From positions 1 to 63,811 of the forward strand of contig NZ_AOJI01000017.1 of the NCBI RefSeq assembly GCF_000336995.1: DNA of 63,811 nt. The letters are read 5' to 3'. Numbering within the stretch: the first letter of the stretch is position 1; each line of letters begins with the position of its first letter. This stretch comes from Halorubrum aidingense JCM 13560 (GTDB lineage: Archaea; Halobacteriota; Halobacteria; Halobacteriales; Haloferacaceae). Position numbers and translations under genes: made by a program. Shown here in pieces: positions 1-8,798 of the stretch. The notes below the pieces were generated by a model. It searched no databases and was not told the origin of the DNA. It saw nothing but the letters and a program-made list of their open reading frames with translations.

Positions 1-10
1 GCGCCATCAG

Positions 11-29
11 AGATGTGTATAAGAGACAG
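11..29 (+). other. Nextera/Tn5 mosaic-end adapter (assembly artefact)
   Basis: The 19 bases AGATGTGTATAAGAGACAG match the Tn5 mosaic end used in Nextera library preparation. They lie ten bases from the contig edge, so bases 1-29 are probably not genomic. Reading through them produces spurious peptides beginning MCIRDS on the plus strand and ending SYTHL on the minus strand. Confidence 0.95.
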
Positions 30-43
30 CACCCACACAAACG

Positions 44-1438
44 ATGAACGACACAGCACACGGATATCTCAGACAGACGATCACGGCGCTCATCGCGCTC
101 TCGCTCGTCCTCTCGGTCTTCGGACCGGTGGGGACGGTGGCGGCGGATCCGAGCGTCTCGGTCGAACAGACACCCGACAGCACGACGGTCGCACCGGGCG
201 AGACGGTGACGCTGACGACGGAGTTCGACGTGGCGGAACTGAACGCGCCACAGCTGACCGTCGGGCTTCCAGACGGCTGGGAGATCACGGAACAAACAGC
301 CGAGGGACCGGCGGCGTACAACGATGAAGACACGTGGCAGTGGCTCGCGGGCGATGACGACGGCGTCACCGTGAGCTACACGGTCGAGTACACCGTCAGC
401 GTCCCCGAGGACGCCTCGCCGGGAGAGTACTCGATCTCCGCGGACGGATCGGCGCTGAGTCCGACCGACTCCGCATCGACGGCGGACTCCGACTCGACGT
501 CCGTCACCGTCGAGGAGCCGGACCAGAATGAGGGCCCATCGGCGTCCTTCACCGCGAGTCCGTCCTCGCCCGACGCCGGTGAGTCGGTCTCCTTCGACGC
601 CTCGGCGTCGACCGACGCGGACGGCTCGATCGCGAGCTACGAGTGGGACTTCGGTGACGGCGAGACTGCCTCCGGCGAGTCGGTCACCCACGCGTACGAC
701 TCGGCCGGCGACTACGACGTGACGCTGACTGTCACCGACGACGACGGCGCGACCGACACGGCCACGCAGACGGTCTCCGTCGGCGAACCCGCGGATCCCG
801 ACCCCGATCCCGACCTGTCGACCGCCGTCTCGCTGTCGCCCAGCGAGGACCTCGTTGCCGTGAACGGTACGTCGACGTTCGACGTGGTGGTCGAGGACGC
901 CGACGGCGGCGTCGGTGCCTACAGCCTCGCCCTCTCCGTCGAGGACGGCGAGACCGCCACCATCGAGGACGTCTCGGTCGACGACGGCGCGCTCTCGGAC
1001 GTCCAGATCTCCGCCGACGGGAGCTCCGCGACGGCAGACGTCGCGCTCCTCGACACCGAGCAGAACGGTTCCGTCACCGTCGCGACCGTCACGGTCGCGG
1101 GTTCGGCGGACGGCGAGACGGCTGTCGACCTCGACGTGTCGAGCCTCGGTACCGAGTCCGGCGACGCGTACAACGTCACCGCCGCGAACGGCGCGACGCT
1201 CACCGTCTCCGAACTCGTGGTCGGCGGCGCCGACCAGCCCGCGCAGGACCTCGACGGCGACGGCGTCTACGAGGACGTCAACGGCGACGGCGAGGTCGAC
1301 GAGCTCGACGTCCAGCTGCTGTTCGCCGAGCGCAACAGCGCGGTCGTCCAGGACTCGCCGGACGCGTTCGACTTCAACGGCGACGGCGAGTTCGACATCC
1401 TGGACATACAGGCGCTCTTCTACGAGGAGGTCGCCTGA
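44..1438 (+). CDS. secreted PKD / cohesin-like / dockerin protein
   Basis: A 464-residue exported protein. A hydrophobic signal segment spans about residues 11-34. A beta-rich domain follows to about 150, then a PKD domain at about 164-247 with the WDFGDG motif. A cohesin-like domain covers about 262-392 and contains VVVEDADGGVGAY. Residues about 402-460 hold two EF-hand-like dockerin repeats (DVNGDGEVDELDVQ and DFNGDGEFDILDIQ). No membrane anchor follows. The next gene starts 5 bases downstream and carries a cohesin-like domain with nearly the same core, so the two probably form one operon and may bind each other. The start is the first ATG after the adapter; because the contig begins here, a longer N-terminus cannot be excluded. 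No enzymatic domain was seen. Confidence 0.85.
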   Translation: MNDTAHGYLRQTITALIALSLVLSVFGPVGTVAADPSVSVEQTPDSTTVAPGETVTLTTEFDVAELNAPQLTVGLPDGWEITEQTAEGPAAYNDEDTWQWLAGDDDGVTVSYTVEYTVSVPEDASPGEYSISADGSALSPTDSASTADSDSTSVTVEEPDQNEGPSASFTASPSSPDAGESVSFDASASTDADGSIASYEWDFGDGETASGESVTHAYDSAGDYDVTLTVTDDDGATDTATQTVSVGEPADPDPDPDLSTAVSLSPSEDLVAVNGTSTFDVVVEDADGGVGAYSLALSVEDGETATIEDVSVDDGALSDVQISADGSSATADVALLDTEQNGSVTVATVTVAGSADGETAVDLDVSSLGTESGDAYNVTAANGATLTVSELVVGGADQPAQDLDGDGVYEDVNGDGEVDELDVQLLFAERNSAVVQDSPDAFDFNGDGEFDILDIQALFYEEVA

Positions 1439-1443
1439 GCGAG

Positions 1444-2307
1444 ATGACCGTTCTCGGTACTCGGTCCGGCGCCCGCGCTGCGGTGTGCACGCTCGCGTTC
1501 GCAACCCTGTTCGCTTCGACCATCGGGGTCGCGGCCGCCGCCGGCACCACGGACATCGGGGTGGCGACGGAGCGCGACGCCCTCGCGCCGGGGGACACGA
1601 CGACCGTCGAGGTCGTCGTCGAGGACGCCGACGGCGGCGTCGGCGCGCTCAACGCCACGGTCACGCTCTCGAACCCGGACACCGCCTCGGTCGAGAACGT
1701 GACGATCCACGGCGACCCCGGTCTCGAACGCGTCACCGAGCGCGCCGACGGCGTCGAACTGAGTGCCGCGCTCGCCGATACCGACGACGCCGGGAGCGTC
1801 ACCGTCGCCACGGTGGTGCTCCGCGCGGAACGGGCCGGGCAGACTTCCGTCGACGTGGACGTGAGAGCGCTCGGCGATGAAGACGGCGCGGCGTACTCCG
1901 TCGGCCACGTCGACCGGCCGACGATCGCGGTGGACGAGGTCTCCGGATCCTCGTCGGACGCCCCGACCTCGTCGACGTCGACGAGCGACGAAACGGCGTC
2001 GGAACCGGCGGACGACGAAGCGGCGTCGGGATCGGCAGACGACGAAGCGGCGTCGGGATCGGCAGACGACGAAGCGGCGACGGAGTCGCCGAACGACGCG
2101 TCGGCCGACAGCAGCGAGACCCAAGACGCCGGTGATAACGACGAGCAGACGAGCGGAGACGACCGGGATGGGTCCGACGGATCGGCTTCGGCCGCGCCGC
2201 TCGTGGAGACCTCCGGGAGCCCGATGACGGCGCTTCTCACCCCGACGGGTGCAATCGGCTCCGTCGTCGTCCTCCTCGGTGCGTTCGTCCTGCGCCGGCT
2301 GCGGTAG
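1444..2307 (+). CDS. membrane-anchored cohesin-like surface protein
   Basis: A 287-residue protein with a signal peptide at about residues 8-33. A cohesin-like domain spans about 36-165 and contains VEVVVEDADGGVGALN, close to the preceding protein. An acidic Ser/Ala/Asp-rich linker covers about 166-255 and includes three nine-residue repeats. A hydrophobic segment at about 264-284 ends in RRLR, as expected for a C-terminal anchor or sorting tail. This architecture fits a surface scaffold that could hold the dockerin protein encoded just upstream. The binding role is inferred from domain pairing only. Confidence 0.8.
   Translation: MTVLGTRSGARAAVCTLAFATLFASTIGVAAAAGTTDIGVATERDALAPGDTTTVEVVVEDADGGVGALNATVTLSNPDTASVENVTIHGDPGLERVTERADGVELSAALADTDDAGSVTVATVVLRAERAGQTSVDVDVRALGDEDGAAYSVGHVDRPTIAVDEVSGSSSDAPTSSTSTSDETASEPADDEAASGSADDEAASGSADDEAATESPNDASADSSETQDAGDNDEQTSGDDRDGSDGSASAAPLVETSGSPMTALLTPTGAIGSVVVLLGAFVLRRLR
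2008..2088 (+). repeat. 27-bp in-frame tandem repeat, 3 copies
   Basis: Three tandem 27-base units at 2008, 2035 and 2062 each encode an ADDEAASGS-type nonapeptide in the linker of the cohesin-like surface protein. The first two are almost identical and the third diverges at its end. Because 27 is a multiple of three, copy-number change would lengthen or shorten the linker without breaking the frame. Confidence 0.85.
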
Positions 2308-2451
2308 CGATCGCCGCTGTAACCGCCGTCCCGTCCGCGCCCCCCGAGGGGGTGGGCGGGGGGAGGTTACGGAACGGCTCGGCGGTCCGTCACGGCTGTC
2401 AGCTCGTACGGACTGGCTAACTAACCGGGATACGATTTTTGTCCGCTACTA

Positions 2452-2685
2452 ATGGCACAACTCACGAGGCTCATCGCGTTCGGGGTCTTTTGCACCGCGC
2501 TGACGTCGCTGCTGTTGTTCTGGGTCCTGTTCGCCGAGATGTGGATCCACGGCCGGACGACGACGCAGATCGCGACGAACCGATACGGTGAGTTCTGGCT
2601 CGAGTTCGCCGTGTGGTCGCTCGCCGTGATCTTCGCGCCCGTGCTCGTGTACGAAGTCGACGCCGTACTGTTTGGGGACTCGTGA
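2452..2685 (+). CDS. small two-helix membrane protein
   Basis: A 77-residue protein with two predicted membrane segments, about residues 5-27 and 48-68, joined by a short polar loop. I do not recognise the family. It starts at ATG 2452, behind the T-rich stretch ATTTTTG at about 2433. It ends before a short AT-rich intergenic region leading to a zinc-ribbon protein. GC-rich third positions and the hydrophobic pattern support a real gene. Confidence 0.65.
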   Translation: MAQLTRLIAFGVFCTALTSLLLFWVLFAEMWIHGRTTTQIATNRYGEFWLEFAVWSLAVIFAPVLVYEVDAVLFGDS

Positions 2686-2839
2686 CATGCGACGTTCTGA
2701 CCGGTTGAGCGGCCGTCACGCGCTGGTCGGCGGCTCGGACCGCCGCTGATCGTCCGTCAAGTCACGTCGTGGACTGGAATTATATTCTGTTATCAATATT
2801 AGGGGGCCACCTATGTCGTTTGGCACCATATGCCTCAAT

Positions 2840-2971
2840 ATGCGACCAGACTGCGATTACGATGGGATAGAACTGTACGAATGTTTCAAATGCGGTGCGT
2901 TAGTCACGGCCGCCGGGACCTGTGAGTGCGGGGGAGCGCTCCGACACGTCGGTCGATCGCGGGACCTCTGA
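2840..2971 (+). CDS. rubrerythrin-like zinc-ribbon small protein
   Basis: A 43-residue protein with the pattern YDGIELYECFKCGA then TCECGGAL, giving two CxC/CxxC knuckles expected to bind zinc or iron. This matches the small 'rubrerythrin-like domain' proteins common in haloarchaea. The family usually begins MRP, which favours ATG 2840. An in-frame ATG at 2813 would add nine residues and lies about 30 bases after the AT-rich box near 2780, so a near-leaderless start there is also possible. Function is unknown. Confidence 0.7.
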   Translation: MRPDCDYDGIELYECFKCGALVTAAGTCECGGALRHVGRSRDL

Positions 2972-3020
2972 CCGGGCGGTCGGCCCGTTGTCCGGGCGCC
3001 CCTCAGGCCGCGGTACCGTT

Positions 3021-3110
3021 ATTCGTCGTTATTCGTCGTTATTCGTCGTTATTCGTCGTTATTCGTCGTTATTCGTCGTTATTCGTCGTCATTCGTCGTC
3101 ATCCGTCGTC
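3021..3110 (+). repeat. 10-bp tandem repeat, 9 units
   Basis: Six perfect copies of ATTCGTCGTT run from 3021 to 3080. Two copies of ATTCGTCGTC and one of ATCCGTCGTC follow to 3110. The array overlaps the last codons and the stop codon (3089-3091) of the minus-strand gene and continues past it. The unit is not a multiple of three. Confidence 0.95.
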
Positions 3111-4360
3111 TCGTCCGCCTTCGCGTCGTATCCGGGGAGCGAGAGCACGTTTTCGCGGCCCAGCCTGAACCCGTCGAGCTCGTCGTCATCGCGGAGTCCC
3201 GTGACGACCTGACTCGTCTTGGCGGCCGTCCAGTCGAGTTCGTCGGCGACTCGCTTCTGTTTCATCCGTCCGCCGTTCGCCTCGATGAGCCGGAGCACCT
3301 GCTCTTCGTTGCTCAACAGCTCGTCGTCGACCGGCGCGGTAGGGGATTCGTCGGCCGCGTCGCTCTCGCCCGCGCCGTCGGTCGGCGCCGCCGAAGAATC
3401 CGACCCGTCTGCGGCGTCGGGGTCTCCCGCGGTATCGGATTTCGACTCGGCGTCGGCGTCCCCCCCTGCGGCGCTCGAATCGTCCGCTGCCCCGGTGGCC
3501 GTACCCGCCGCTGTCGCGCCGGTCGCGCCCGCTTCCGTCGCGCCGGCCGTCTCCTCGCCCGTTGCGCCGGACGCCGTCCCCGCCCGCCGGCGACGTCGGT
3601 AGACGATCGCGGCGCCGGCGACGACGAGGAGCCCGACGGCGCCGAGCAGGACCGACCCGACGCCGACCCCTTCGGGCCCGACCGTCACCCGCGGCTGCCC
3701 GTCCGTGAACTCCACCGGGCCGTCCCAGACGACGGCCCGTTCGCGCGTCTCCGTCGGCGACGGCGAGACGTCGGCGAGTTCGTACCCGTCGGGCCACGAC
3801 AGAATGAGCGACGACGCCTCGTCGAGGAACAGCCCGTCGATGGCGTCGCCGACGACGAGCCGATCGTCGTCGACGGCCGCGAATCCCGCCCATCGGAACC
3901 GGTAGGTGAGAACGCCGTACGACTGCGGTAGCTCGCGCCGCTCGGCGGTGATCGTGGTGTTCGAAATCTCCATCTCACGTCCGGTCGCGTTCTCGGCGAC
4001 GTCGGCCGTGGAGACCATTCGCTGGCGGAACCGGTCCGTGTACGCCTCCGGATCGTTTTCGACGTCCGTCCGAAGCTCCGTGAACGCCTGCTCTTCGTCC
4101 TCGGTCGCGAGACGGACGCGGTACTGCATCTCCCAGACGGCGTCTCCGTCCGGCTCGACGGACACCTCTATCAGGACGTCGTCGGGGTCGACGTCCATCT
4201 GTTCGAAGCCGCCGTCCGGGACGCCGGCGGGACCGGAGGCGCTCGCGCCTGTCGCGGCCGCTCCGACGCCGGCGGCGATGAGGGCTACGGTGACGACGAA
4301 AACGAAGACCGTTCGCTGCACGGACGGAGACTCATGACGGCCGGATAAATCCCTTCCCAT
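3089..4360 (-). CDS. membrane-bound winged-helix regulator (DUF7345/DUF7343-like)
   Basis: A 423-residue protein with a signal or anchor segment at about residues 15-42. An extracytoplasmic domain of about 180 residues is rich in Val, Asp and Glu. A transmembrane helix at about 225-250 ends in YRRRRR, followed by a long Ala/Gly/Asp linker. A C-terminal winged-helix domain spans about 345-410 (EEQVLRLIEANGGRMKQKRV). This looks like a one-component membrane sensor-regulator, with the sensor outside and the DNA-binding domain inside. The DUF names come from memory of similar haloarchaeal proteins. The minus-strand neighbour upstream (4476-5684) is another exported protein and may be its partner. 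The stop lies inside a 10-bp tandem repeat. Confidence 0.75.
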   Translation of the reverse strand: MGRDLSGRHESPSVQRTVFVFVVTVALIAAGVGAAATGASASGPAGVPDGGFEQMDVDPDDVLIEVSVEPDGDAVWEMQYRVRLATEDEEQAFTELRTDVENDPEAYTDRFRQRMVSTADVAENATGREMEISNTTITAERRELPQSYGVLTYRFRWAGFAAVDDDRLVVGDAIDGLFLDEASSLILSWPDGYELADVSPSPTETRERAVVWDGPVEFTDGQPRVTVGPEGVGVGSVLLGAVGLLVVAGAAIVYRRRRRAGTASGATGEETAGATEAGATGATAAGTATGAADDSSAAGGDADAESKSDTAGDPDAADGSDSSAAPTDGAGESDAADESPTAPVDDELLSNEEQVLRLIEANGGRMKQKRVADELDWTAAKTSQVVTGLRDDDELDGFRLGRENVLSLPGYDAKADETTDDDE

Positions 4361-4475
4361 CTCAGCAGGGGATCGACCGGCTCGATCGGTTCGCGGTGTC
4401 GGTTTGCGTTCGATTGCGCGGACCGTCGAGCACGGCGATGGCCGACGACGCGTCCCGCGTGTCCATCGTCACTGG

Positions 4476-5684
4476 TCACCAGTCGGCGGATCCGGACAGC
4501 GCTTGTCGGATCCGTGCCGACGTGTCACCGACTGCGTCCGTCACCGCCGACCAACCGGTCGTCGCTTCCTCGGAGGTAAGACGACGGAGCGCGTCAGTCG
4601 CTCGGTCGGCACCGCCGCGGTTGCTGTCGGTGGCTCCGCGGTTATCGCTCGCTGACGGGCCACCGGTTTCGGAGGCGGTATCGGCGCCCGTCGAATTGTC
4701 GGCGCCCGTCGAGTTGCCGGCGGCCGTCGTACCGTTGCCAGGCGCGGACTCGGTGGCGGCCGTCGACTTGTCGGAACCGCCGTTGTCGGCACCCCCGGCG
4801 GAGCCGCTCGCACCGCGATCGGTTCCGTTCCGAGCGTCAGCCGCGCCCCGGTCGTCCGGATCGGACCGATTTGCCGGCTCCGAACCGTTGGGTCCGTCGC
4901 CGACCGCGTTCCCGGCTCCGATCGTCGCGTTGTCGGGATCGACCGCGGCGGTCCCGGTCCGGTTCTCGTCGCTGCTCGCGTTCGTCGACGGGCCGCCGGC
5001 GCTCCCGCGATCGCGTCCGTTACCCGGGGTGGCGTTCGGTGGTCCCCGGCGGTCGGACGCGAGCGGTCCCCCGACGTCGTCGCCGGTGACGCCGCGGGCA
5101 ATGGCGGCGACCTCGGGGCCGCTCGCCTCGCTCGCCCGCTCTCGCACCGCATTGAGGCGGTCGTCGTCGAGACCGCGTTCGGCCCTGGCCTGCTCGGGGA
5201 GCTCGCGGACGACCTCGGCGCTCCGATTCGACTCGCGTTCGACGCTCTCGGCTCGGGCGCTCGTCTCCGCCATCCGGGCGGCGAAGGCTCCCTGGCTCAG
5301 CTCGCCGGCGTCGCGCCGCTCGCGAAGCTCCCGTTGGCGCCGTTCGATCTCGGCGAGGCGCTGTTCGCTTCGATTGAGCCGTTCGGCGACGAACGCGGCC
5401 CGCTCCTCGTCGGTCATCGTTCGGTTGAGTCCGACCTCGAACGCCCGCGAGTCGACCTCGCCCGCGATCTCGGCGTTCTGGACCCCGACCACGCCGGATA
5501 ACCGCTCGCCCGGACTGATGTCCGTCGTCTCGTTCCCCTCCCGCGTCTCGTTGCGCTCGTCAGCGTCGGCCGCCGCCCCGGTGTCGTCTTGGGCGACGGC
5601 CGTCCCGACGGGGCCGGCCGCAGCGATTCCGGCCACCCCCACGAGCACGACGACGGTGACGAGCAGCGCGATCCCCTTGTTCAT
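4476..5684 (-). CDS. exported acidic repeat-rich protein (DUF7096-like)
   Basis: A 402-residue protein with a signal peptide at about residues 3-31 (ALLVTVVVLVGVAG). A conserved region at about 45-180 is rich in Glu and Arg, with RLNRSEQRLAEIERRQRELR, and is probably helical or coiled coil. The rest is a low-complexity Asn/Gly/Asp/Ser/Thr tail typical of haloarchaeal surface proteins. ATG 5684 was chosen over GTG 5687. It lies 115 bases upstream of the membrane-bound winged-helix gene on the same strand, a pairing I believe recurs in haloarchaea. Function is unknown. Confidence 0.65.
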   Translation of the reverse strand: MNKGIALLVTVVVLVGVAGIAAAGPVGTAVAQDDTGAAADADERNETREGNETTDISPGERLSGVVGVQNAEIAGEVDSRAFEVGLNRTMTDEERAAFVAERLNRSEQRLAEIERRQRELRERRDAGELSQGAFAARMAETSARAESVERESNRSAEVVRELPEQARAERGLDDDRLNAVRERASEASGPEVAAIARGVTGDDVGGPLASDRRGPPNATPGNGRDRGSAGGPSTNASSDENRTGTAAVDPDNATIGAGNAVGDGPNGSEPANRSDPDDRGAADARNGTDRGASGSAGGADNGGSDKSTAATESAPGNGTTAAGNSTGADNSTGADTASETGGPSASDNRGATDSNRGGADRATDALRRLTSEEATTGWSAVTDAVGDTSARIRQALSGSADW

Positions 5685-5805
5685 CACGACGACGATACGC
5701 GACGGATCCGTATATACCCGGATCTCCGTTAAGCCGGATCAACGCGGATTAAAACGGGAGACGGCGCCGCGTTCCGGACGGCGACCGCAGTCAGTCGTTC
5801 AGCGG

Positions 5806-7281
5806 TCAGTACGACTTGGCGAAGTACGCCGTTCGCTCGGCGTCCTCCCCGCAGATCGCGCAGGTCTCGTCGTGGTCGCCGTCGACGAGGGGGTCGTCGT
5901 CCTCGAAGGGGACCATCACGATCTCGGCGGCCATCGGCTCTTTGATCGGCTCCTCGCACGCCTCGTCACCGCACCACGGGGTCTTCACGTAGCCGCCGTG
6001 CTGGCCGAGGGTACCGAGGATACCGGCGCGGTCGTCGGCCTCCCGCACCGCGCCGTCGCGAGTCTCCTCGGCGGCCGCGTACAGCTTCGCGTAGATCTCA
6101 TCGAAGTGGTCGCGGACCGTGTCGTCGACGCCCTCGCGGTCCTCGACGACGCTCTCGCCGTCGGGGCGGTGGACGAGGGTGAGCTCGTCGTCCTCGACCT
6201 CGTGGGGGCCGATCTCGATCCGGAGCGGGACGCCGTTGAGCTCGTGTTCGTTGAACTTGAAGCCGGGATTGCGCTCGTCGCGGTCGTCGAGTTCGACGCG
6301 GACGCCGGCCTCGTCGAGGTCGTCGGCGACCCCCTCGGCGTAGGCCAGCACGTCCTCTTTGGTGTCCTCCTGCCAGATCGGGACGATGACGACCTGCTCG
6401 GGGGCGACGCCGGGCGGGAGCACGAGCCCCTGCTCGTCGGAGTGGGTCATGATCAGCGCGCCGAGCGCGCGCCAGGAGAGCCCCCACGAGGTCGTGTGGG
6501 CGACGCGGTCCTCCTCGTCTTCGTCCGAGTACGTGATGTCGAACGCTTCCGCGAACGACTGCCCGAGGTGGTGAGAGGTCCCGGCCTGCACCGACTTCCC
6601 GTCGGGCATCAGCGCCTCGACGGTCGTCGTGGTGTCCGCGCCGGGGAACTTGTCGTGATCGGGTTTCTGTCCCTTCAGCACGGGGATCGCCAGCAGATCC
6701 TCGTAGACGGATTCGTACTGGTCGAGGCGGGTGAGCGTCTCGTTCCACGCGCCCTCGTGGGTGGCGTGGGCCGTGTGGCCCTCCTGCCAGAGGAACTCCT
6801 TCGTGCGGAAGAACGGCTTCGTCTCCGTCGCCTCCCAGCGCACGACGGAGCACCACTGGTTCACGCGCAGCGGGAGGTCGCGGTGGCTCCGGACCCACTG
6901 GCTGATGTACGGCGTGATGATCGACTCGGAAGTGGGGCGGACGGCGAGCCGCTCTTCGAGCTCCTTCGTGCCGGCCTCGGTCACCCACGCGACTTCGGGG
7001 TCGAACCCCTCGACGATGTCCTTCTCGCGTTCGAGGTACGATTCGGGGATGAAGAGGGGGAAGTAGGCGTTCTGGACGCCCGTGTTCTTGAACTTCGCGT
7101 CGAGGAACCCCTGAAGGCGCTCCCAGACGGCGTACGCGCGCGGCCGGGTGACGATGAACCCGCTCATGCCCTCGGGGCCGTAGTCGGCCAGCCCCGCCTT
7201 CTGTACGACCTCGGCGTACCACTCGCCGGTGTTGTGCGACTTCGACTCGGTGATGCCGAGCTCTTGGTCGTCGTCGGTCAT
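5806..7281 (-). CDS. proS: proline--tRNA ligase
   Basis: A 491-residue class II aminoacyl-tRNA synthetase that charges tRNA-Pro. Motif 2 is visible as VNQWCSVVRWE leading to RTKEFLWQEGHTAH. The proline-site and motif 3 region include TSWGLSWRALGALIM. An anticodon-binding domain begins at about residue 285 (APEQVVIVPIWQ). The archaeal-type C-terminal zinc domain has Cys pairs CGDEAC and CAIC and ends in Tyr. Length fits the archaeal/eukaryotic type. ATG 7281 was chosen because the 28 residues before it match no family start. Its promoter probably lies in 7282-7448, shared with the divergent NUDIX gene. Confidence 0.95.
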   Translation of the reverse strand: MTDDDQELGITESKSHNTGEWYAEVVQKAGLADYGPEGMSGFIVTRPRAYAVWERLQGFLDAKFKNTGVQNAYFPLFIPESYLEREKDIVEGFDPEVAWVTEAGTKELEERLAVRPTSESIITPYISQWVRSHRDLPLRVNQWCSVVRWEATETKPFFRTKEFLWQEGHTAHATHEGAWNETLTRLDQYESVYEDLLAIPVLKGQKPDHDKFPGADTTTTVEALMPDGKSVQAGTSHHLGQSFAEAFDITYSDEDEEDRVAHTTSWGLSWRALGALIMTHSDEQGLVLPPGVAPEQVVIVPIWQEDTKEDVLAYAEGVADDLDEAGVRVELDDRDERNPGFKFNEHELNGVPLRIEIGPHEVEDDELTLVHRPDGESVVEDREGVDDTVRDHFDEIYAKLYAAAEETRDGAVREADDRAGILGTLGQHGGYVKTPWCGDEACEEPIKEPMAAEIVMVPFEDDDPLVDGDHDETCAICGEDAERTAYFAKSY

Positions 7282-7448
7282 TGTCTGTGAGAGCGTGGGT
7301 CGCGGGCTTAAAACGTCCGAAGCCGCGCGAGTCGACCGGTCGCGGTCACCGACGCCGTCTCGCATCTTGGCCGATCGGCGAGGGCGGTCGTTTCAGGTCG
7401 CCGTAATTCGGAGAAACGTTAACCCCGTCCGGACGCCTACCACCGGGC

Positions 7449-8048
7449 ATGGACCTGTCGGGGCTGCGTCGGTACACGCCCAAGGAGGTGACGCGAGCGC
7501 GGCGCGAGGCGGCGGTGCTAGCGCCCGTCATCGCCCGCGGCGGCGAGCCCCACCTGCTGTTCACGAAGCGGGCCGCTCACCTCGGCGAGCATCCCGGACA
7601 GATGAGCTTTCCCGGTGGGGGCCGCGAGCCGATCGATCGGACCCTGACCGACACGGCGCTCCGCGAGGCCGACGAGGAGGTCGGCATGCGACCGAACGAG
7701 GTCGACGTCCTCGGCCGGCTCGACGACACGCGGACGACGAGCGAGTATCGGATCCGACCGTTCGTCGGGGTCGCGCCCGACCGCGAGTACGTGCCCGACG
7801 AGTCGGAGGTCGCGGAGGTCGCGATCCTCCCGGTGAGCGGGTTGACCGACCCCGCGAACTACGAGTCCGAGCGCCGCGATCACCCGACGTACGGCCGCCA
7901 CCGAATCCACTATTTCCACGTCGACGGCTACACCGTCTGGGGCGCGACCGGTCGGATGGTCGTCCAGCTGTTGGAACGGACGACCGACTGGCGCGCGCCC
8001 GAGGAGGTCGATCGGGTCGTCGGGGCGGACGCGGAGCTGCCTATTTAA
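7449..8048 (+). CDS. NUDIX hydrolase, CoA-pyrophosphatase (NudL) type
   Basis: A 199-residue NUDIX hydrolase. The NUDIX box is TALREADEEVGM, and upstream is HLGEHPGQMSFPGGGREPID, which resembles the UPF0035/NudL signature. The box has the extended spacing of that subfamily: an Arg sits where a strict NUDIX pattern would have the first Glu. The likely reaction is hydrolysis of CoA or a related nucleotide diphosphate, giving 4'-phosphopantetheine and an AMP derivative. It is divergent from proS. Confidence 0.85.
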   Translation: MDLSGLRRYTPKEVTRARREAAVLAPVIARGGEPHLLFTKRAAHLGEHPGQMSFPGGGREPIDRTLTDTALREADEEVGMRPNEVDVLGRLDDTRTTSEYRIRPFVGVAPDREYVPDESEVAEVAILPVSGLTDPANYESERRDHPTYGRHRIHYFHVDGYTVWGATGRMVVQLLERTTDWRAPEEVDRVVGADAELPI

Positions 8049-8259
8049 TAACTCGCTGGCGCGGCGGCCGCTTTCGAAGCTTCAGGGGATGGCTTATAAC
8101 CAGTTGCTGAGCGATCACGGGTCCTGTTGAGATTCGGGTGTCTCGACAATACCTACGTGTTGAATACGACGCACGTATCTTGCACCCATCACTCTCAGAA
8201 TAAGTGTCAAGTTTAAGAAATCACACAATAGTTACCATCACTGGTTGTGAACTAGTGGT

Positions 8260-8730
8260 ATGGCACTCGAAACCATACTCCTAGCAGTCGGCAGGAGCGA
8301 CGAGGACAGGCTCGACCGACTCGCGGAGACAGCGGCCGACATCGCTGGTTCCGCAGGTGCGATCGTCGCACTGGGCCACGTCTTCACAGAAGGCGAGTAT
8401 GCACAGGCCACCGAGAGCCTCGATTTCGACCCTGACAGCGAGGTCACGCCGGACGTCATCGCCCGGCGGTACCTCACGATTCGCGAACTAAGCGACGCGA
8501 TGGAGGAAGCCGGCGTCGAGTACACCGAATACGGCCGTCTGGCCGACGGGGACGACGTCGGCGAGGCAATCGTCGATCTGGCCGGGGACGTCGGCGCAGA
8601 TCTCATCGTCATCGGCGGCCGGCGGCGCTCGCCGGCCGGAAAGGCCATCTTCGGGTCGACAGTCCAGGAAGTCCTGCTGAACGCCCCCTGCCCGGTGACG
8701 TTCGTCCGCGAGGAATCCGATCAGAACTGA
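8260..8730 (+). CDS. UspA-family universal stress protein
   Basis: A 156-residue single Usp domain. It opens with LETILLAVGRSDEDR and ends with the ATP-binding style motif DLIVIGGRRRSPAGKAIFGSTVQEVLLNAPCPVTFVR, in which G-2x-G-9x-G-S/T is recognisable. Such proteins bind ATP and help with stress survival. The 211 bases upstream are AT-rich (AAGTTTAAGAAATCACAC near 8210) and contain no other gene, so it is probably transcribed alone from its own promoter. Confidence 0.88.
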   Translation: MALETILLAVGRSDEDRLDRLAETAADIAGSAGAIVALGHVFTEGEYAQATESLDFDPDSEVTPDVIARRYLTIRELSDAMEEAGVEYTEYGRLADGDDVGEAIVDLAGDVGADLIVIGGRRRSPAGKAIFGSTVQEVLLNAPCPVTFVREESDQN

Positions 8731-8798
8731 CGCAGAGTATCTTCGCGTTGGGCCGCCGCCGCGCGCTCCGTTCCCGTTAGTTTATAAGTGACACCGCT

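Noticed and set aside
13..369. Short open frames at the left edge, including one starting MCIRDS
   Set aside because: They arise from the sequencing adapter and overlap the secreted PKD/dockerin gene in other frames.
3021..3110. Tandem 10-bp array as a possible CRISPR
   Set aside because: Units are contiguous with no spacers and too short for CRISPR repeats.
4396..7290. A 964-residue plus-strand open frame
   Set aside because: It is antisense to the DUF7096-like gene and proS. Long antisense frames are expected in very GC-rich DNA, and proS is unmistakable.
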